Part shown: piece by piece, positions 16,493-24,472 of the stretch
How positions within the stretch are numbered: the stretch's first letter is position 1
Layout: every line of letters begins with the position of its first letter
From: Paenibacillus zeirhizosphaerae
GTDB lineage: Bacteria > Bacillota > Bacilli > Paenibacillales > Paenibacillaceae
Length of the DNA: 64,000 nt
Assembly (NCBI RefSeq): GCF_030705605.1
Contig: NZ_JAPCKK010000004.1
Coordinates: forward strand, 30,132 to 94,131
Direction: 5' to 3'
Notes under the pieces: generated by a model
Databases searched by the model: none
Told to the model about the DNA's origin: nothing
What the model saw: the letters and a program-made list of their open reading frames with translations, nothing else
Translations under genes and position numbers: made by a program

Positions 16493-16512
16493 TTCCGTTG
16501 AAAAGCTTGCGG

Positions 16513-16549
16513 ATCCCTGTCTGAAGGAAGAGCATCAGACAGGGATTTT
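16513..16549 (+). terminator. Terminator of the monooxygenase gene
   Basis: A perfect 12-bp stem ATCCCTGTCTGA / TCAGACAGGGAT, then T's. Confidence 0.85.
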
Positions 16550-16661
16550 GTATTTACAAAAGCCGGCTGCGTTGATTCTACACCGTGCTTCGATAACCTT
16601 GACCTGAGCCGTCGATAACCGTATAATACGATTCAATTTGTGCATAAAGGAGAGGACTCAC

Positions 16662-17249
16662 TTGCGTAAAAAAGGCACGAATGGAAAAGAGAGTCGACGG
16701 CGCCTGCTTGATGCGGCTGCTGAAGAATTTGCCCTGAGCGGTTTCTACCAGACCAAGGTTAGCTCTATCGTAGCCCGTGCCGGTGTGACCCAGCCTGCCT
16801 TCTACCTGTATTTCGAGAGCAAGGAAGAGGTCTTCGCCGAGCTTGTGGACGAATTCCAGTCGCAATTGAGTGAGTTAGTAGAGAACAGCCGGCTTGAGCC
16901 CGGTAAAGCAATACATGACGTGCGTAATGAAGTGCAGACCGCGCTTGTCAACGGGTTTCGTTTTTTGTCAGGAAATCCTGCATTAACGAGGATCGGCTTT
17001 TTCCAGTCTAGGGAATCGGTTCATATCAAGGCCAAGCTGGCCATGATGCTGGAGGAGAAGATGGAGCTGGAACGGGAAGCGGGTTATTTTCGTACCGATG
17101 TGGATCTCAGCTTTGCGGCCGAGGCCCTGATTGGCATTATGGAGCGGCTGACCTTAACCAAGCTGCTTCCGGGAAGGGATGACCCTGTTCATTTGGCGGA
17201 GCAGACCCGCCTTCTGCTGTTTAATGGTCTCCTGTTAAACGGGGATTAG
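16662..17249 (+). CDS. TetR/AcrR family regulator
   Basis: This is a 195-aa repressor with a typical N-terminal TetR helix-turn-helix (RRLLDAAAEEFALSGFYQTKVSSIVARAGVTQPAFYLYFESKEEVF, about residues 14-58) and a divergent all-helical ligand domain. The start is TTG with GGAGAGG seven bases upstream; an earlier in-frame ATG at 16638 has none. The ligand is not predictable. Targets may be the flanking monooxygenase or itself. Confidence 0.9.
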   Translation: MRKKGTNGKESRRRLLDAAAEEFALSGFYQTKVSSIVARAGVTQPAFYLYFESKEEVFAELVDEFQSQLSELVENSRLEPGKAIHDVRNEVQTALVNGFRFLSGNPALTRIGFFQSRESVHIKAKLAMMLEEKMELEREAGYFRTDVDLSFAAEALIGIMERLTLTKLLPGRDDPVHLAEQTRLLLFNGLLLNGD

Positions 17250-17386
17250 CATATATTAAAGCATAACGACTTGGGCTATGCTCTACTTCGTTTAAAAATA
17301 GGCGGCAAGGAGGGCTATTCGCCCCGTTCGTTTGTCTATATAAGCGCATATGATGCCTATGTAAACGATGGAAGGGAGGAATTAGC

Positions 17387-17494
17387 ATGTCGGCTGTAGC
17401 TGCAGGTATGGGGTACGGTGGCTTTACATCTACTGGTGCAATCCTGGTGCTTTTTATATTGTTGGTAATTATCTCCAAAGCTTTCTTGATCTAA
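17387..17494 (+). CDS. YjcZ-like sporulation micropeptide
   Basis: A 35-aa peptide with a short Gly/Tyr head (MGYGGFTSTGAI) and one hydrophobic helix (LVLFILLVIISKAF). This is the signature of YjcZ-type sporulation-associated membrane micropeptides found in many copies in Bacilli. GGGAGG lies before the ATG. The gene is 33 bases upstream of a close relative, probably in one transcript. Localisation and role in the spore are inferred from the family. Confidence 0.85.
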   Translation: MSAVAAGMGYGGFTSTGAILVLFILLVIISKAFLI

Positions 17495-17527
17495 ACGGGA
17501 AACCGGTTTGGAAAGGAGGTCGAGCAA

Positions 17528-17659
17528 ATGAGCGCATGTAAAGGCGTAGGGTACGGCGCGGGGTACGGTGCTGGGTACGGCGGTGTCTGGACTTCCACAG
17601 GTGTAATTCTGGTTCTCTTCATCCTGCTGGTGATCATCTCCCGCACTTTCTTTATATAA
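17528..17659 (+). CDS. YjcZ-like sporulation micropeptide, second copy
   Basis: A 43-aa peptide with three repeats of GYG in its head (VGYGAGYGAGYGG) followed by the same hydrophobic helix as its neighbour (VILVLFILLVIISR). AAAGGAGG precedes the ATG. It is a tandem duplicate of the upstream gene with an expanded Gly/Tyr head. A terminator follows at 17705. Confidence 0.85.
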   Translation: MSACKGVGYGAGYGAGYGGVWTSTGVILVLFILLVIISRTFFI

Positions 17660-17704
17660 ATCCAAATATGTAACTCTTTAACATTGTAATGCAATGTTAA
17701 GGAT

Positions 17705-17738
17705 AAGCTCTGGCGCTAACTGGCGTCAGAGCTTTTTT
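17705..17738 (+). terminator. Terminator of the YjcZ pair
   Basis: AAGCTCTG / CAGAGCTT stem with an internal GCG pairing, then T's. Confidence 0.8.
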
Positions 17739-17774
17739 CTGTGTCTGAGCGTGCGCGTTCTATGCTTGTTCAAA

Positions 17775-17963
17775 ATGGATAAAGTAGTGAAGGAGTACGG
17801 CCTGTCGGATCAGCTTCTCTATGGCTGGCTACAAAATTGTCTGAATGGTATGCTGCAGAGGACACCGTTTTATTTCGGAGTGCTGATGGTTCTGCTCGGT
17901 GTTGTGGTACTTATGATCCGCAATCATCATGTGCATCAGCTCCGAATGGAGCTGGGTCACTAA
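17775..17963 (+). CDS. Possible small single-pass membrane protein
   Basis: A 62-aa frame from ATG at 17775 has a charged head (MDKVVKEYGLSDQLLYGW), one hydrophobic helix (FYFGVLMVLLGVVVLMI) and a His-rich tail. It ends 34 bases before the aldehyde dehydrogenase. No convincing ribosome binding site is visible, so it may not be expressed. I recognise no family. Confidence 0.4.
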   Translation: MDKVVKEYGLSDQLLYGWLQNCLNGMLQRTPFYFGVLMVLLGVVVLMIRNHHVHQLRMELGH

Positions 17964-17997
17964 CCCGGAGGGCCGGGAAGGGAGAGGAGAACATTCT

Positions 17998-19419
17998 ATG
18001 AAGCAGGATTTATATATTAACGGCCGTAGAGTGGAAACCAGAGAATACCGGACGCTTTGCTCGCCGTACAGCGGGGAGGTTATAGCTGAAGTCGCGGAGG
18101 CCTCTGCCGAAGATGTTGATGCAGCCGTGCAGGCTGCAGTGGAAGCGAAGTCGGTCATGCGTTCGCTGCCGGCTCACCGCCGCGCCGCAATCCTGGAAAA
18201 GCTGGCCATGCTCCTGGAGGAACGAAAGGATGAGGCTGCACGCCTGATAGCGCTGGAAGCTGCCAAGCCTATGAAGACGGCCTTAGCCGAAATAGACCGG
18301 ACTGTGCAGACCTACAAGTTCGCGGCGGAGGAAGCCAAGCGCATCCATGGCGAGACGGTTCCCATGGATGCCGCACCGGGAGGGGAAGGCCGGTTGGCAT
18401 ACACAGTGAAGGAGCCTATCGGTGTGGTAGCGGCTATTACGCCGTTTAATTTTCCGATGAATCTGGTTGCCCACAAGGTTGGCCCGGCTATTGCAGCCGG
18501 TAATACCGTTGTACTCAAGCCTGCGGAGCAGACGCCATTGTCTGCTTATCTGCTGGCCGAGCTGCTTGAGGAGGCTGGACTGCCCGCCGGGGCCTTGAAC
18601 GTTGTGAGCGGCGACGGAAGAGTGGCTGGTGACAGGCTGGTTACGGACTTGCGCGTCAACTTCGTCACTTTTACAGGCAGTCCTGCCGTAGGAACGGAGA
18701 TTCGCGCCAAAGCGGGGCTGAAGCGTGTTACGCTTGAGCTAGGCTCCAACTCTGCCGTAATTATCGACAGCAGCACGGACATCGATGCTATTGTGTCCCG
18801 TTGTGTCAGCGGAGCGTTCACCAATCAGGGGCAGGTATGCATCTCCCTGCAAAGGATTTACGTGCTGGCAGACCGCTATGATGAATTCACGGACAAATTT
18901 GTTCAGACGGCGCAGAAGCTGCGCATGGGAGATCCGTTAGATCCGGATACGGATGTATCCGCCCTCATCTCTGCCAAGGATGTGCAGCGGGTGCAGGAAT
19001 GGATCGGGGAAGCGGTTAACAACGGGGCTATCGTTGCACTTGGCGGTGAAGCCGCTGGCTCAATACTGAACCCAACGGTGCTGCTGCAGGTCGATCCACA
19101 GGCAAGTGTGTCCTGTCGTGAAGTATTCGCGCCGCTTGTGGTGATAGAACGCGTGTCTTCCGTAGATGAGGCTGTGGGCAAAGTTAATGATTCCATCTAC
19201 GGCCTTCAGGCGGGAATTTATACAAAGGATATTGCTACAGCTCTTAACGCGGCAGACAGACTGCATGTCGGCGGAGTGATGATCAACGATATTCCGACCT
19301 TCCGTGTCGATCATATGCCGTACGGCGGCGTCAAGCAAAGCGGCATCGGCCGCGAGGGTGTCAAGTATGCAGTTGAAGAAATGCTGGAAGTGAAGCTGAT
19401 TGTGATCAATCGTCAGTAA
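17998..19419 (+). CDS. Aldehyde dehydrogenase family protein
   Basis: The 473-aa NAD(P)-dependent aldehyde dehydrogenase contains the ALDH segments ITPFNFPMNLVAHKVGPAIA, KPAEQTPLSA, FTGSPAVG, the general-base Glu in LELGSNS and the catalytic Cys in NQGQVCIS. It ends with MPYGGVKQSGIGREG. The protein is closest in style to the lactaldehyde/phosphonoacetaldehyde-type ALDHs, but the aldehyde cannot be named. AGGAG precedes the ATG at 17998. No pathway partners are adjacent. Confidence 0.92.
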   Translation: MKQDLYINGRRVETREYRTLCSPYSGEVIAEVAEASAEDVDAAVQAAVEAKSVMRSLPAHRRAAILEKLAMLLEERKDEAARLIALEAAKPMKTALAEIDRTVQTYKFAAEEAKRIHGETVPMDAAPGGEGRLAYTVKEPIGVVAAITPFNFPMNLVAHKVGPAIAAGNTVVLKPAEQTPLSAYLLAELLEEAGLPAGALNVVSGDGRVAGDRLVTDLRVNFVTFTGSPAVGTEIRAKAGLKRVTLELGSNSAVIIDSSTDIDAIVSRCVSGAFTNQGQVCISLQRIYVLADRYDEFTDKFVQTAQKLRMGDPLDPDTDVSALISAKDVQRVQEWIGEAVNNGAIVALGGEAAGSILNPTVLLQVDPQASVSCREVFAPLVVIERVSSVDEAVGKVNDSIYGLQAGIYTKDIATALNAADRLHVGGVMINDIPTFRVDHMPYGGVKQSGIGREGVKYAVEEMLEVKLIVINRQ

Positions 19420-19494
19420 AAATGCAAGCATATAGTCAAGTAATTGCAGGTGCTTTGGGCTGTGCTGTTATGTGGGATTAGTTAATAAACAGAA

Positions 19495-19539
19495 AAGTGG
19501 CTGCCCGAAAGCACTTCATGCTTTGATGGACAGCCACTT
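19495..19539. terminator. Convergent terminator
   Basis: AAGTGGCTG / CAGCCACTT stem with an additional inner AAGC/GCTT pairing, between the aldehyde dehydrogenase and the convergent GAF gene. Confidence 0.75.
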
Positions 19540-19601
19540 CGTTGTCAGCGGAGATGAAAAATTGTATAATCGCAAAAATTATGGTAGACGTTTTTCTTAC
19601 T

Positions 19602-20090
19602 TCAGCCGATCTGAAGCTGCGCTGTGAGAATCTCTGCAAACTGCTCCAGAAAGGCCTGATCCTCGCTATCGAATCTGCCTTTGAGCGGGCTGTCGATATC
19701 CATAACGCCGATCAGTTCTCCACCCTGGATGAGCGGAATGACGATTTCACTGTTGGAGGCGGCGTCACAGGCAATATGACCAGGGAACTTATGCACGTCC
19801 TCCACAACAATCGTCCGGCGTTCAGCAGCCGCTGTGCCGCATACACCACGCCCCAATGGAATTCGGATGCAGGCAGGAAGGCCCTGGAAAGGTCCGAGGA
19901 CCAGCTCTTTGCCGTCAAACAGATAAAACCCTGTCCAGTTGACATCCTGCAGAAAGTGCGAGAGCAGCGAGGATGCATTAGCCAGGTTGGCTATATTGTT
20001 CGTTTCGTCATGGATCAGTCCTTTGAGCTGACTCAATACCGAGGCGTATTGCTCAGCACGTGTCCCTTCGTAGGGCATTGCTTGAAACAT
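19602..20090 (-). CDS. Free methionine-(R)-sulfoxide reductase (GAF domain)
   Basis: The 162-aa single-GAF-domain protein shows the fRMsr signature WTGFYLFDGKELVLGPFQGLPACIRIPLGRGVCGTAA, with the Cys residues in PACIRI and GVCGTAA placed for catalysis and resolution. It ends in VMDIDSPLKGRFDSED. It reduces free Met-R-sulfoxide with thioredoxin as electron source, a repair role against oxidation. The ATG at 20090 follows AGGAGTGAG; a longer frame to 20150 lacks support. Confidence 0.9.
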   Translation of the reverse strand: MFQAMPYEGTRAEQYASVLSQLKGLIHDETNNIANLANASSLLSHFLQDVNWTGFYLFDGKELVLGPFQGLPACIRIPLGRGVCGTAAAERRTIVVEDVHKFPGHIACDAASNSEIVIPLIQGGELIGVMDIDSPLKGRFDSEDQAFLEQFAEILTAQLQIG

Positions 20091-20320
20091 GATTATCTCA
20101 CTCCTGTCTTTCCATAGCTGGACATTCATAACATGCTGGTTGGGGAACATATGCTCTGTCTACCAGCGGTTAATTAGTTTAAGATATAATGTTTTGCCCG
20201 CTCTCGTCAAGAGGAAAGGTCTAAGAAATATACCATGGGAGACGTGCTTTGTTTCTGCTCCGTGCCGGAAGGGTAAGTAACTGTAAATAACGGGCCTAAA
20301 GCCGGAGAGGAGAACTAACC

Positions 20321-20626
20321 ATGCATGCAGAGGTACAAAATCTCTTTTTACGCATCCATATGCTGTATTTTGCACAACAACAGGATTTGACTGTGAGAGA
20401 TATCCAGCCTGTTCTGGAGGAACGGGGATACCGAGTGGGTGAGCGTGAGGTTAAGCAGGAGCTTGAGCATCTGACACAGGAAAACTTCCTGACTGCCCAT
20501 GACGACCAATTCAGCATTACAGGTACGGGAATCGAGGAATTAAAGGAGATCCGAAATGTATTGGGCTTGCTGTGCAGTGAAGTGGTGGAGGGAGCGGGGA
20601 AACCATTGTCGGGCATATCTTCGTAG
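20321..20626 (+). CDS. Hypothetical small winged-helix-like protein
   Basis: The 101-aa protein has GGAGAGGAG upstream. Its order of helices and a turn (LTVRDIQPVLEERGYRVGEREVKQELEHLTQENFLTA) resembles a winged-helix domain followed by an ITGTGIEELKEI strand and helix. There are no catalytic motifs and no membrane segments. I recognise no named family. It is followed by a stretch of short tandem repeats. Confidence 0.7.
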   Translation: MHAEVQNLFLRIHMLYFAQQQDLTVRDIQPVLEERGYRVGEREVKQELEHLTQENFLTAHDDQFSITGTGIEELKEIRNVLGLLCSEVVEGAGKPLSGISS

Positions 20627-20649
20627 GAGGACAGGACAAGTTCCGTTTT

Positions 20650-20685
20650 ATAAAAGCACATATAAAAGCACATATAAAAGCACAT
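20650..20685 (+). repeat. 12-bp tandem repeat, three copies
   Basis: Three direct copies of TATAAAAGCACA lie between two genes. A later ATGTGCTTT (20733-20741) can pair with the AAAGCACAT units. A 15-base direct repeat, GTTAGAAAGTACAAG, follows in two copies near 20791-20820. No spacers of CRISPR type are present. Confidence 0.75.
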
Positions 20686-20845
20686 TCTTAAAGCCGGGGA
20701 AGGTATGCGTATACCGCTCCGTATCTGAGGATGTGCTTTCTATTTTCCCCGGAGTACCGAGTTGTATTTCCATACGGCCTATGCTTCAATGTTAGAAAGT
20801 ACAAGGTTAGAAAGTACAAGCGGTGTACCGGAAGTGGGAGGAAAG

Positions 20846-21439
20846 ATGGCCATGTATGAATGCAAGGGGAACATTCCTATATTGCAGGGCAGCCGAGTCC
20901 GGCTGCGCAAAATGGAGGCGAAGGATGCGCGACAGGTATTCACGTTCTGGTCGGACTGTGAAGTCACGCGTTATATGAATATAGAATCTATGTCCGCACC
21001 GGAGGATGCGGAAGATATGATTCTGCTGCTGAACCGGCTGTCCCGTTCAGAGGACGCGATCCGTTGGGGTATCGAGCTGAAGGAGAACGGTGAATTGATC
21101 GGAAGCTGCGGGTTTAATCACTGGCAATTGGATGGAGCCTTTAAGGGGGAAATCGGATATGAGCTGTCCCGACTGCACTGGAGAAAGGGGTATATGTCCG
21201 AAGTGCTGGGACTGCTGCATGCCTTCGGATTCGAGACGATGAGGCTGAATCGGATAGAAGCGATGGTTGATCCGCGCAACGAGCCGTCACAGCGTCTGCT
21301 GGAAGCCTTCGGCTGGACCCGGGAAGGACTGCTTCGACAGGTTCAGTACACGTCAACAGGCTACAAAGATATGCTCATCTATTCGCTGCTGTACGAAGAA
21401 TGGTTAAGGAAGGAGAAGGGTGCTTATGCGAATTCCTGA
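20846..21439 (+). CDS. GNAT acetyltransferase (RimJ/RimL-like)
   Basis: This 197-aa protein has the RimJ/RimL-type GNAT sequence (LRKMEAKDARQVFTFWSD at the start, GSCGFNHW, then the acetyl-CoA-loop equivalent GYELSRLHWRKGYMSEVL and NEPSQRLLEAFGW). It transfers an acetyl group to an amine, often a protein N-terminus; the substrate is unknown. GGGAGG precedes two possible ATGs, at 20846 and 20852. Its end overlaps the EcfT start by 14 bases, so the two are translationally coupled. Confidence 0.87.
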   Translation: MAMYECKGNIPILQGSRVRLRKMEAKDARQVFTFWSDCEVTRYMNIESMSAPEDAEDMILLLNRLSRSEDAIRWGIELKENGELIGSCGFNHWQLDGAFKGEIGYELSRLHWRKGYMSEVLGLLHAFGFETMRLNRIEAMVDPRNEPSQRLLEAFGWTREGLLRQVQYTSTGYKDMLIYSLLYEEWLRKEKGAYANS

Positions 21440-22187
21440 CCATACTAGCGGGGCCTATCCTCTTCATGCCGTCGGTCCGCTCAGCAAGCTTGTCATGCTC
21501 ATCAGTGTCAGTCTGCTCGGCATGGTATGGAATACGGTGCTGCTGCAGGCTGTGCTGCTCATGGTGCTGATTCTGGCGGCCAGGCTGCTGGCCGGAGTCT
21601 CCCTTCCACGGCAGTTCAAGGCCATGTCCTTTCTCGTATGGATGGGCCTTCCTTATTTCGTCCTGACCCTGCTGGCTGTCCGCACAGGCAGTGTGTGGCG
21701 GGAGTGGGGGCCACTAGTGATCACATATGAAGGCTGGAATACGGCAGGGGCTCTGACCTTGCGCATGTTCGTTCTATTTCTAGCCTCGTTCATCTATATT
21801 GCGACCACGAATCCGCGCGATTTCGTACAGGCGGTTCACCAGAGGCTGAGAGTGCCGTATCGGTTCGCTTTCGGCCTTTCCATCGCGCTGACATTTCTCC
21901 CGCTGCTGGAGGAGGAAGGTAAGGTCATCGCTGCGGCGCGGCGTGTACGTGGAAGCAAGCCACCGCGCGGTCTGGGCGGCAAAGCACGCTGGTGGGGGGG
22001 CTACGCCCAGGCGGTGCTGGTGAACGCGATCCGGCGTGTGCAGCAGACAGCATCGGCTATGGAGGGCCGCGGGTTCGGTGCCTACACCGACAGAACGTAT
22101 CTGAGACCAGTCAAGGCTTCTCCAGCCGGATTAGGGTGGGCATCGGCGCTGGCGGCCACAGCGCTGATGCTGGCATGGGCGGTTTGA
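21426..22187 (+). CDS. ECF transporter transmembrane (T) component, YkoC-like
   Basis: The 253-aa membrane protein has about five to six hydrophobic helices and the EcfT coupling motif ARRVRGSKPPRG (about residues 178-189). A second conserved segment, SAMEGRGFGAY, lies near the C-terminus. It should couple the ATPase to the substrate-binding S component encoded two genes on. AAGGAGAAGG precedes the ATG. With the next two genes it forms a YkoC-YkoE-YkoD-like module, in an order different from Bacillus. Confidence 0.85.
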   Translation: MRIPDHTSGAYPLHAVGPLSKLVMLISVSLLGMVWNTVLLQAVLLMVLILAARLLAGVSLPRQFKAMSFLVWMGLPYFVLTLLAVRTGSVWREWGPLVITYEGWNTAGALTLRMFVLFLASFIYIATTNPRDFVQAVHQRLRVPYRFAFGLSIALTFLPLLEEEGKVIAAARRVRGSKPPRGLGGKARWWGGYAQAVLVNAIRRVQQTASAMEGRGFGAYTDRTYLRPVKASPAGLGWASALAATALMLAWAV

Positions 22188-22241
22188 GCCTGGAGCCGGT
22201 CAAGCTCTGTCTCGTGAGCATGAGGGGATTTGTGCGACTTC

Positions 22242-22277
22242 ATTGTCAACCTAGTTCATTCTAAAATGGTTGACAAT
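22242..22277. promoter_or_regulatory. BirA-box-like operator
   Basis: ATTGTCAACC (22242-22251), 16 bases, GGTTGACAAT (22268-22277): a perfect 10-bp inverted repeat with the spacing and near-consensus arms of Firmicute BirA operators (TTGTTAAC-type half sites). Its right half overlaps a TTGACA -35 box (22270-22275) with TACCCT 17 bases on. The arms have C/G where the usual box has T/A, so the assignment is inference. Confidence 0.5.
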
Positions 22278-22344
22278 AAAACAGGCTTGTCATACCCTAT
22301 GAAAGAGAATTTTTAGAAAATAGGGAGATAAGGAGCGGCATTTT

Positions 22345-22929
22345 ATGAAAAAAATTCGTTTTTCAGCATTTACTACGTTTGACATTGTTCTGATGGCGAT
22401 GCTCGCCACAGCAAATGGGGCGATGACCTTTTATCTGTCTGTTGTGAACAAGACGCTGAATAGCCTTGGCGGCCCGGTGGCTACCTCCTCCATTGTCGGG
22501 CTGTATATGATCTACGGTCTGCTGGCTTATTACATCATTCGCAAGCCTGGCACGGCTGTGATCACTTATGCGTTCGGGGCGCTTGTCCAATCGTTCATGG
22601 GAACAGCTTACGGCTTCATGTCGGCGATTGCGGCGGCGCTCTGCTACATGATTGCAGCCGAGCTGGTCTTTGCCCTGATGCGCCACAAGGTGTGGAATAC
22701 GGGGGCGCTCATGCTTGTCGGCGGCGCGATGGTTCCGATTTGGTTTATCGTAGCGGCCTATATGTTCGGTTATACGAGCTGGGGCTGGCAGGTGCTTGCG
22801 ATTGCGTTTGTGGTGCGTTTAGTCAGCGGGGTGCTGCTGTGCGGATTGCTAACCAAATGGCTTGGTGACGCGCTCGGCCGCACAGGTCTGCTGCGTCGTT
22901 ATGCCTGGAGCCGTGACCAGCGTGCCTGA
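22345..22929 (+). CDS. ECF transporter S component, YkoE-like
   Basis: The 194-aa integral membrane protein has about five to six hydrophobic helices. It contains the YkoE-like segment YYIIRKPGTAVITYAFGALVQ and ends with a basic cytoplasmic tail. In Bacillus, YkoE binds thiamine or its pyrimidine precursor and is under a TPP riboswitch. No TPP element is seen here. Instead a BirA-like operator lies upstream, so the ligand may differ. AAGGAG precedes the ATG. The ATPase gene overlaps its end. Confidence 0.8.
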   Translation: MKKIRFSAFTTFDIVLMAMLATANGAMTFYLSVVNKTLNSLGGPVATSSIVGLYMIYGLLAYYIIRKPGTAVITYAFGALVQSFMGTAYGFMSAIAAALCYMIAAELVFALMRHKVWNTGALMLVGGAMVPIWFIVAAYMFGYTSWGWQVLAIAFVVRLVSGVLLCGLLTKWLGDALGRTGLLRRYAWSRDQRA

Positions 22930-24427
22930 ATTGAAGGAGAATAACGGGGGACCTGCCGACGGTACCGGCATGTCCCCCGTTATTGTGATGAATCAATTGA
23001 GTTACCATTATGACGGAGAGCAGTTGGCTGCCCTTAGTGAATTGACGCTGTCGATTAGGGGCGGTGAGCATACAGCTATTATCGGGGCCAGTGGTAGCGG
23101 GAAGTCGACCCTTTGCCAGCTCCTTAACGGCACACTGTCCCGGGCAGGTCTGGGGGAACGGATGGGGAGGCTGACCGTATTTGGGCAAGATCCAGCTGAG
23201 GCTGAGATTGCCGTGGTCTCTTCGGCTGCAGGCGTGGTCCTGCAGGACCCGGATGCGCAACTGATCCGTGAAACGGTAGAGGATGAGGTGGCCTTTGGGC
23301 CGGAGAACCTGTGCGTGTCTCCGGACGAGATCGAGCGTCGCCTGGTAGGGGCGCTGGAGACGGTCGGACTGGCCGCTGAGCGCCAGTCCCGGGTGCGCCG
23401 CCTTTCAGGCGGACAGCGCCAGCGCACAGGCATCGCGGCGGTGCTCGCGCTGCAGCCGCGGCTCGTCGTATTTGACGACGCCGCGGCGAACCTGGACCCG
23501 CCGGCCCGGCACGATTTCGTGCGCCTCTGCCGGCGGCTCCGGGACGAGGGCCGGACGGTCGTCACCGCGTCCGGCCGCATGGACGAGACCGCGCGGGCTG
23601 CCGAGCGCGTCATCGTCCTGGCTGGCGGGGCCGTGCTGCTTGACGGCCCGCCGGGGGAGCTGCTGCGCTCCCATGGCGCGCAGCTTGCCGCCCTTGGGCT
23701 GCTGCCCTCACCACATGAGGGCAGGCCTGCTGACGAGGTCCTTGCGCAGCGGACCTCGGGCGCTCCCCTGCTGGAGGTGAAGGAATTGTCCTTCACCTAT
23801 CCGGGGAGCCGCCGGCCAGTGCTGGCCGGCACAAGCTTTGCGCTGGCGGCGGGCGAAACCGTCGTGCTGCTGGGCGAGAACGGTACAGGTAAGACGACGC
23901 TTGGCAAGCTGCTGATGGGCCTGCTGCCCGTGCCACGCGGTCGCTTGTTCTGGAGGGGAGCCGATATGGCGAAGCTCCCTGTGTGGAAGCTGGCCGCAGA
24001 GATCGGCTATGTATTCCAGCAGCCGGAGTACCAATTCGCCGCTGCGACTGTGTGGGAGGAATGTCTCTACAGTGTCCGTGCGTTTTTGGGCCTGCGCAGG
24101 CATGAGAGCGTTCCTGCGCGGTATGAGCGGCGGGCGTCTGAACTGCTGGGCAGGATCGGCCTGCAGGACAAGCTGCAGGCCTCACCTTACCTGCTAAGCG
24201 GCGGAGAGAAAAGACTGCTCAGCACAGCCGCTCAATTTGTTCTCCCGAGAACGCTGTATATCCTGGATGAACCAACGGCCGGAACCGATTATAAGGGAAC
24301 TGCGGCGTTCATGAGACTGTGCAGGGAACAATCGGAGGCAGGGGCAGCCCTCCTCGTTATTACACATGATTCCGAGCTGGCGAATGCGCTTCCCGACCGT
24401 ACGCTGCGGTTGACAAAGCTTCAGTAA
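22922..24427 (+). CDS. ECF transporter fused ATPase, YkoD-like
   Basis: The 501-aa protein holds two ABC ATPase domains in one chain. The first has Walker A GASGSGKST and signature LSGGQRQRTG, and the second GENGTGKTT and LSGGEKRLLS, with LDEPTAGTD as Walker B. It powers the ECF importer with the two preceding genes. The start is uncertain: GTG at 22922 overlaps the S-component end, ATG 22901 and ATG 22970 are alternatives, and the region carries a strong hairpin (22942-22985). The middle of the gene is markedly GC-rich compared with its neighbours. Confidence 0.85.
   Translation: MPELKENNGGPADGTGMSPVIVMNQLSYHYDGEQLAALSELTLSIRGGEHTAIIGASGSGKSTLCQLLNGTLSRAGLGERMGRLTVFGQDPAEAEIAVVSSAAGVVLQDPDAQLIRETVEDEVAFGPENLCVSPDEIERRLVGALETVGLAAERQSRVRRLSGGQRQRTGIAAVLALQPRLVVFDDAAANLDPPARHDFVRLCRRLRDEGRTVVTASGRMDETARAAERVIVLAGGAVLLDGPPGELLRSHGAQLAALGLLPSPHEGRPADEVLAQRTSGAPLLEVKELSFTYPGSRRPVLAGTSFALAAGETVVLLGENGTGKTTLGKLLMGLLPVPRGRLFWRGADMAKLPVWKLAAEIGYVFQQPEYQFAAATVWEECLYSVRAFLGLRRHESVPARYERRASELLGRIGLQDKLQASPYLLSGGEKRLLSTAAQFVLPRTLYILDEPTAGTDYKGTAAFMRLCREQSEAGAALLVITHDSELANALPDRTLRLTKLQ
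22942..22985. promoter_or_regulatory. Strong hairpin over the start region of the ATPase gene
   Basis: A 13-bp outer stem (AATAACGGGGGAC with its inverse) plus an inner TGCCG/CGGCA stem surrounds the candidate ATG at 22970. It has no T-run, so it is more likely a translational or processing structure than a terminator. Confidence 0.5.
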
Positions 24428-24472
24428 ACCTCCAAAATATAACATGAATTTTACAAGGCGGCCGGAGAGGAT

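Noticed and set aside
20650..20685. CRISPR array
   Set aside because: The repeats are 12 bp, directly adjacent without spacers, and no cas gene is near.
22188..22344. TPP riboswitch upstream of the YkoE-like gene
   Set aside because: No CTGAGA or CTGATCTGG-type core is present; the region instead holds a protein-type inverted repeat.
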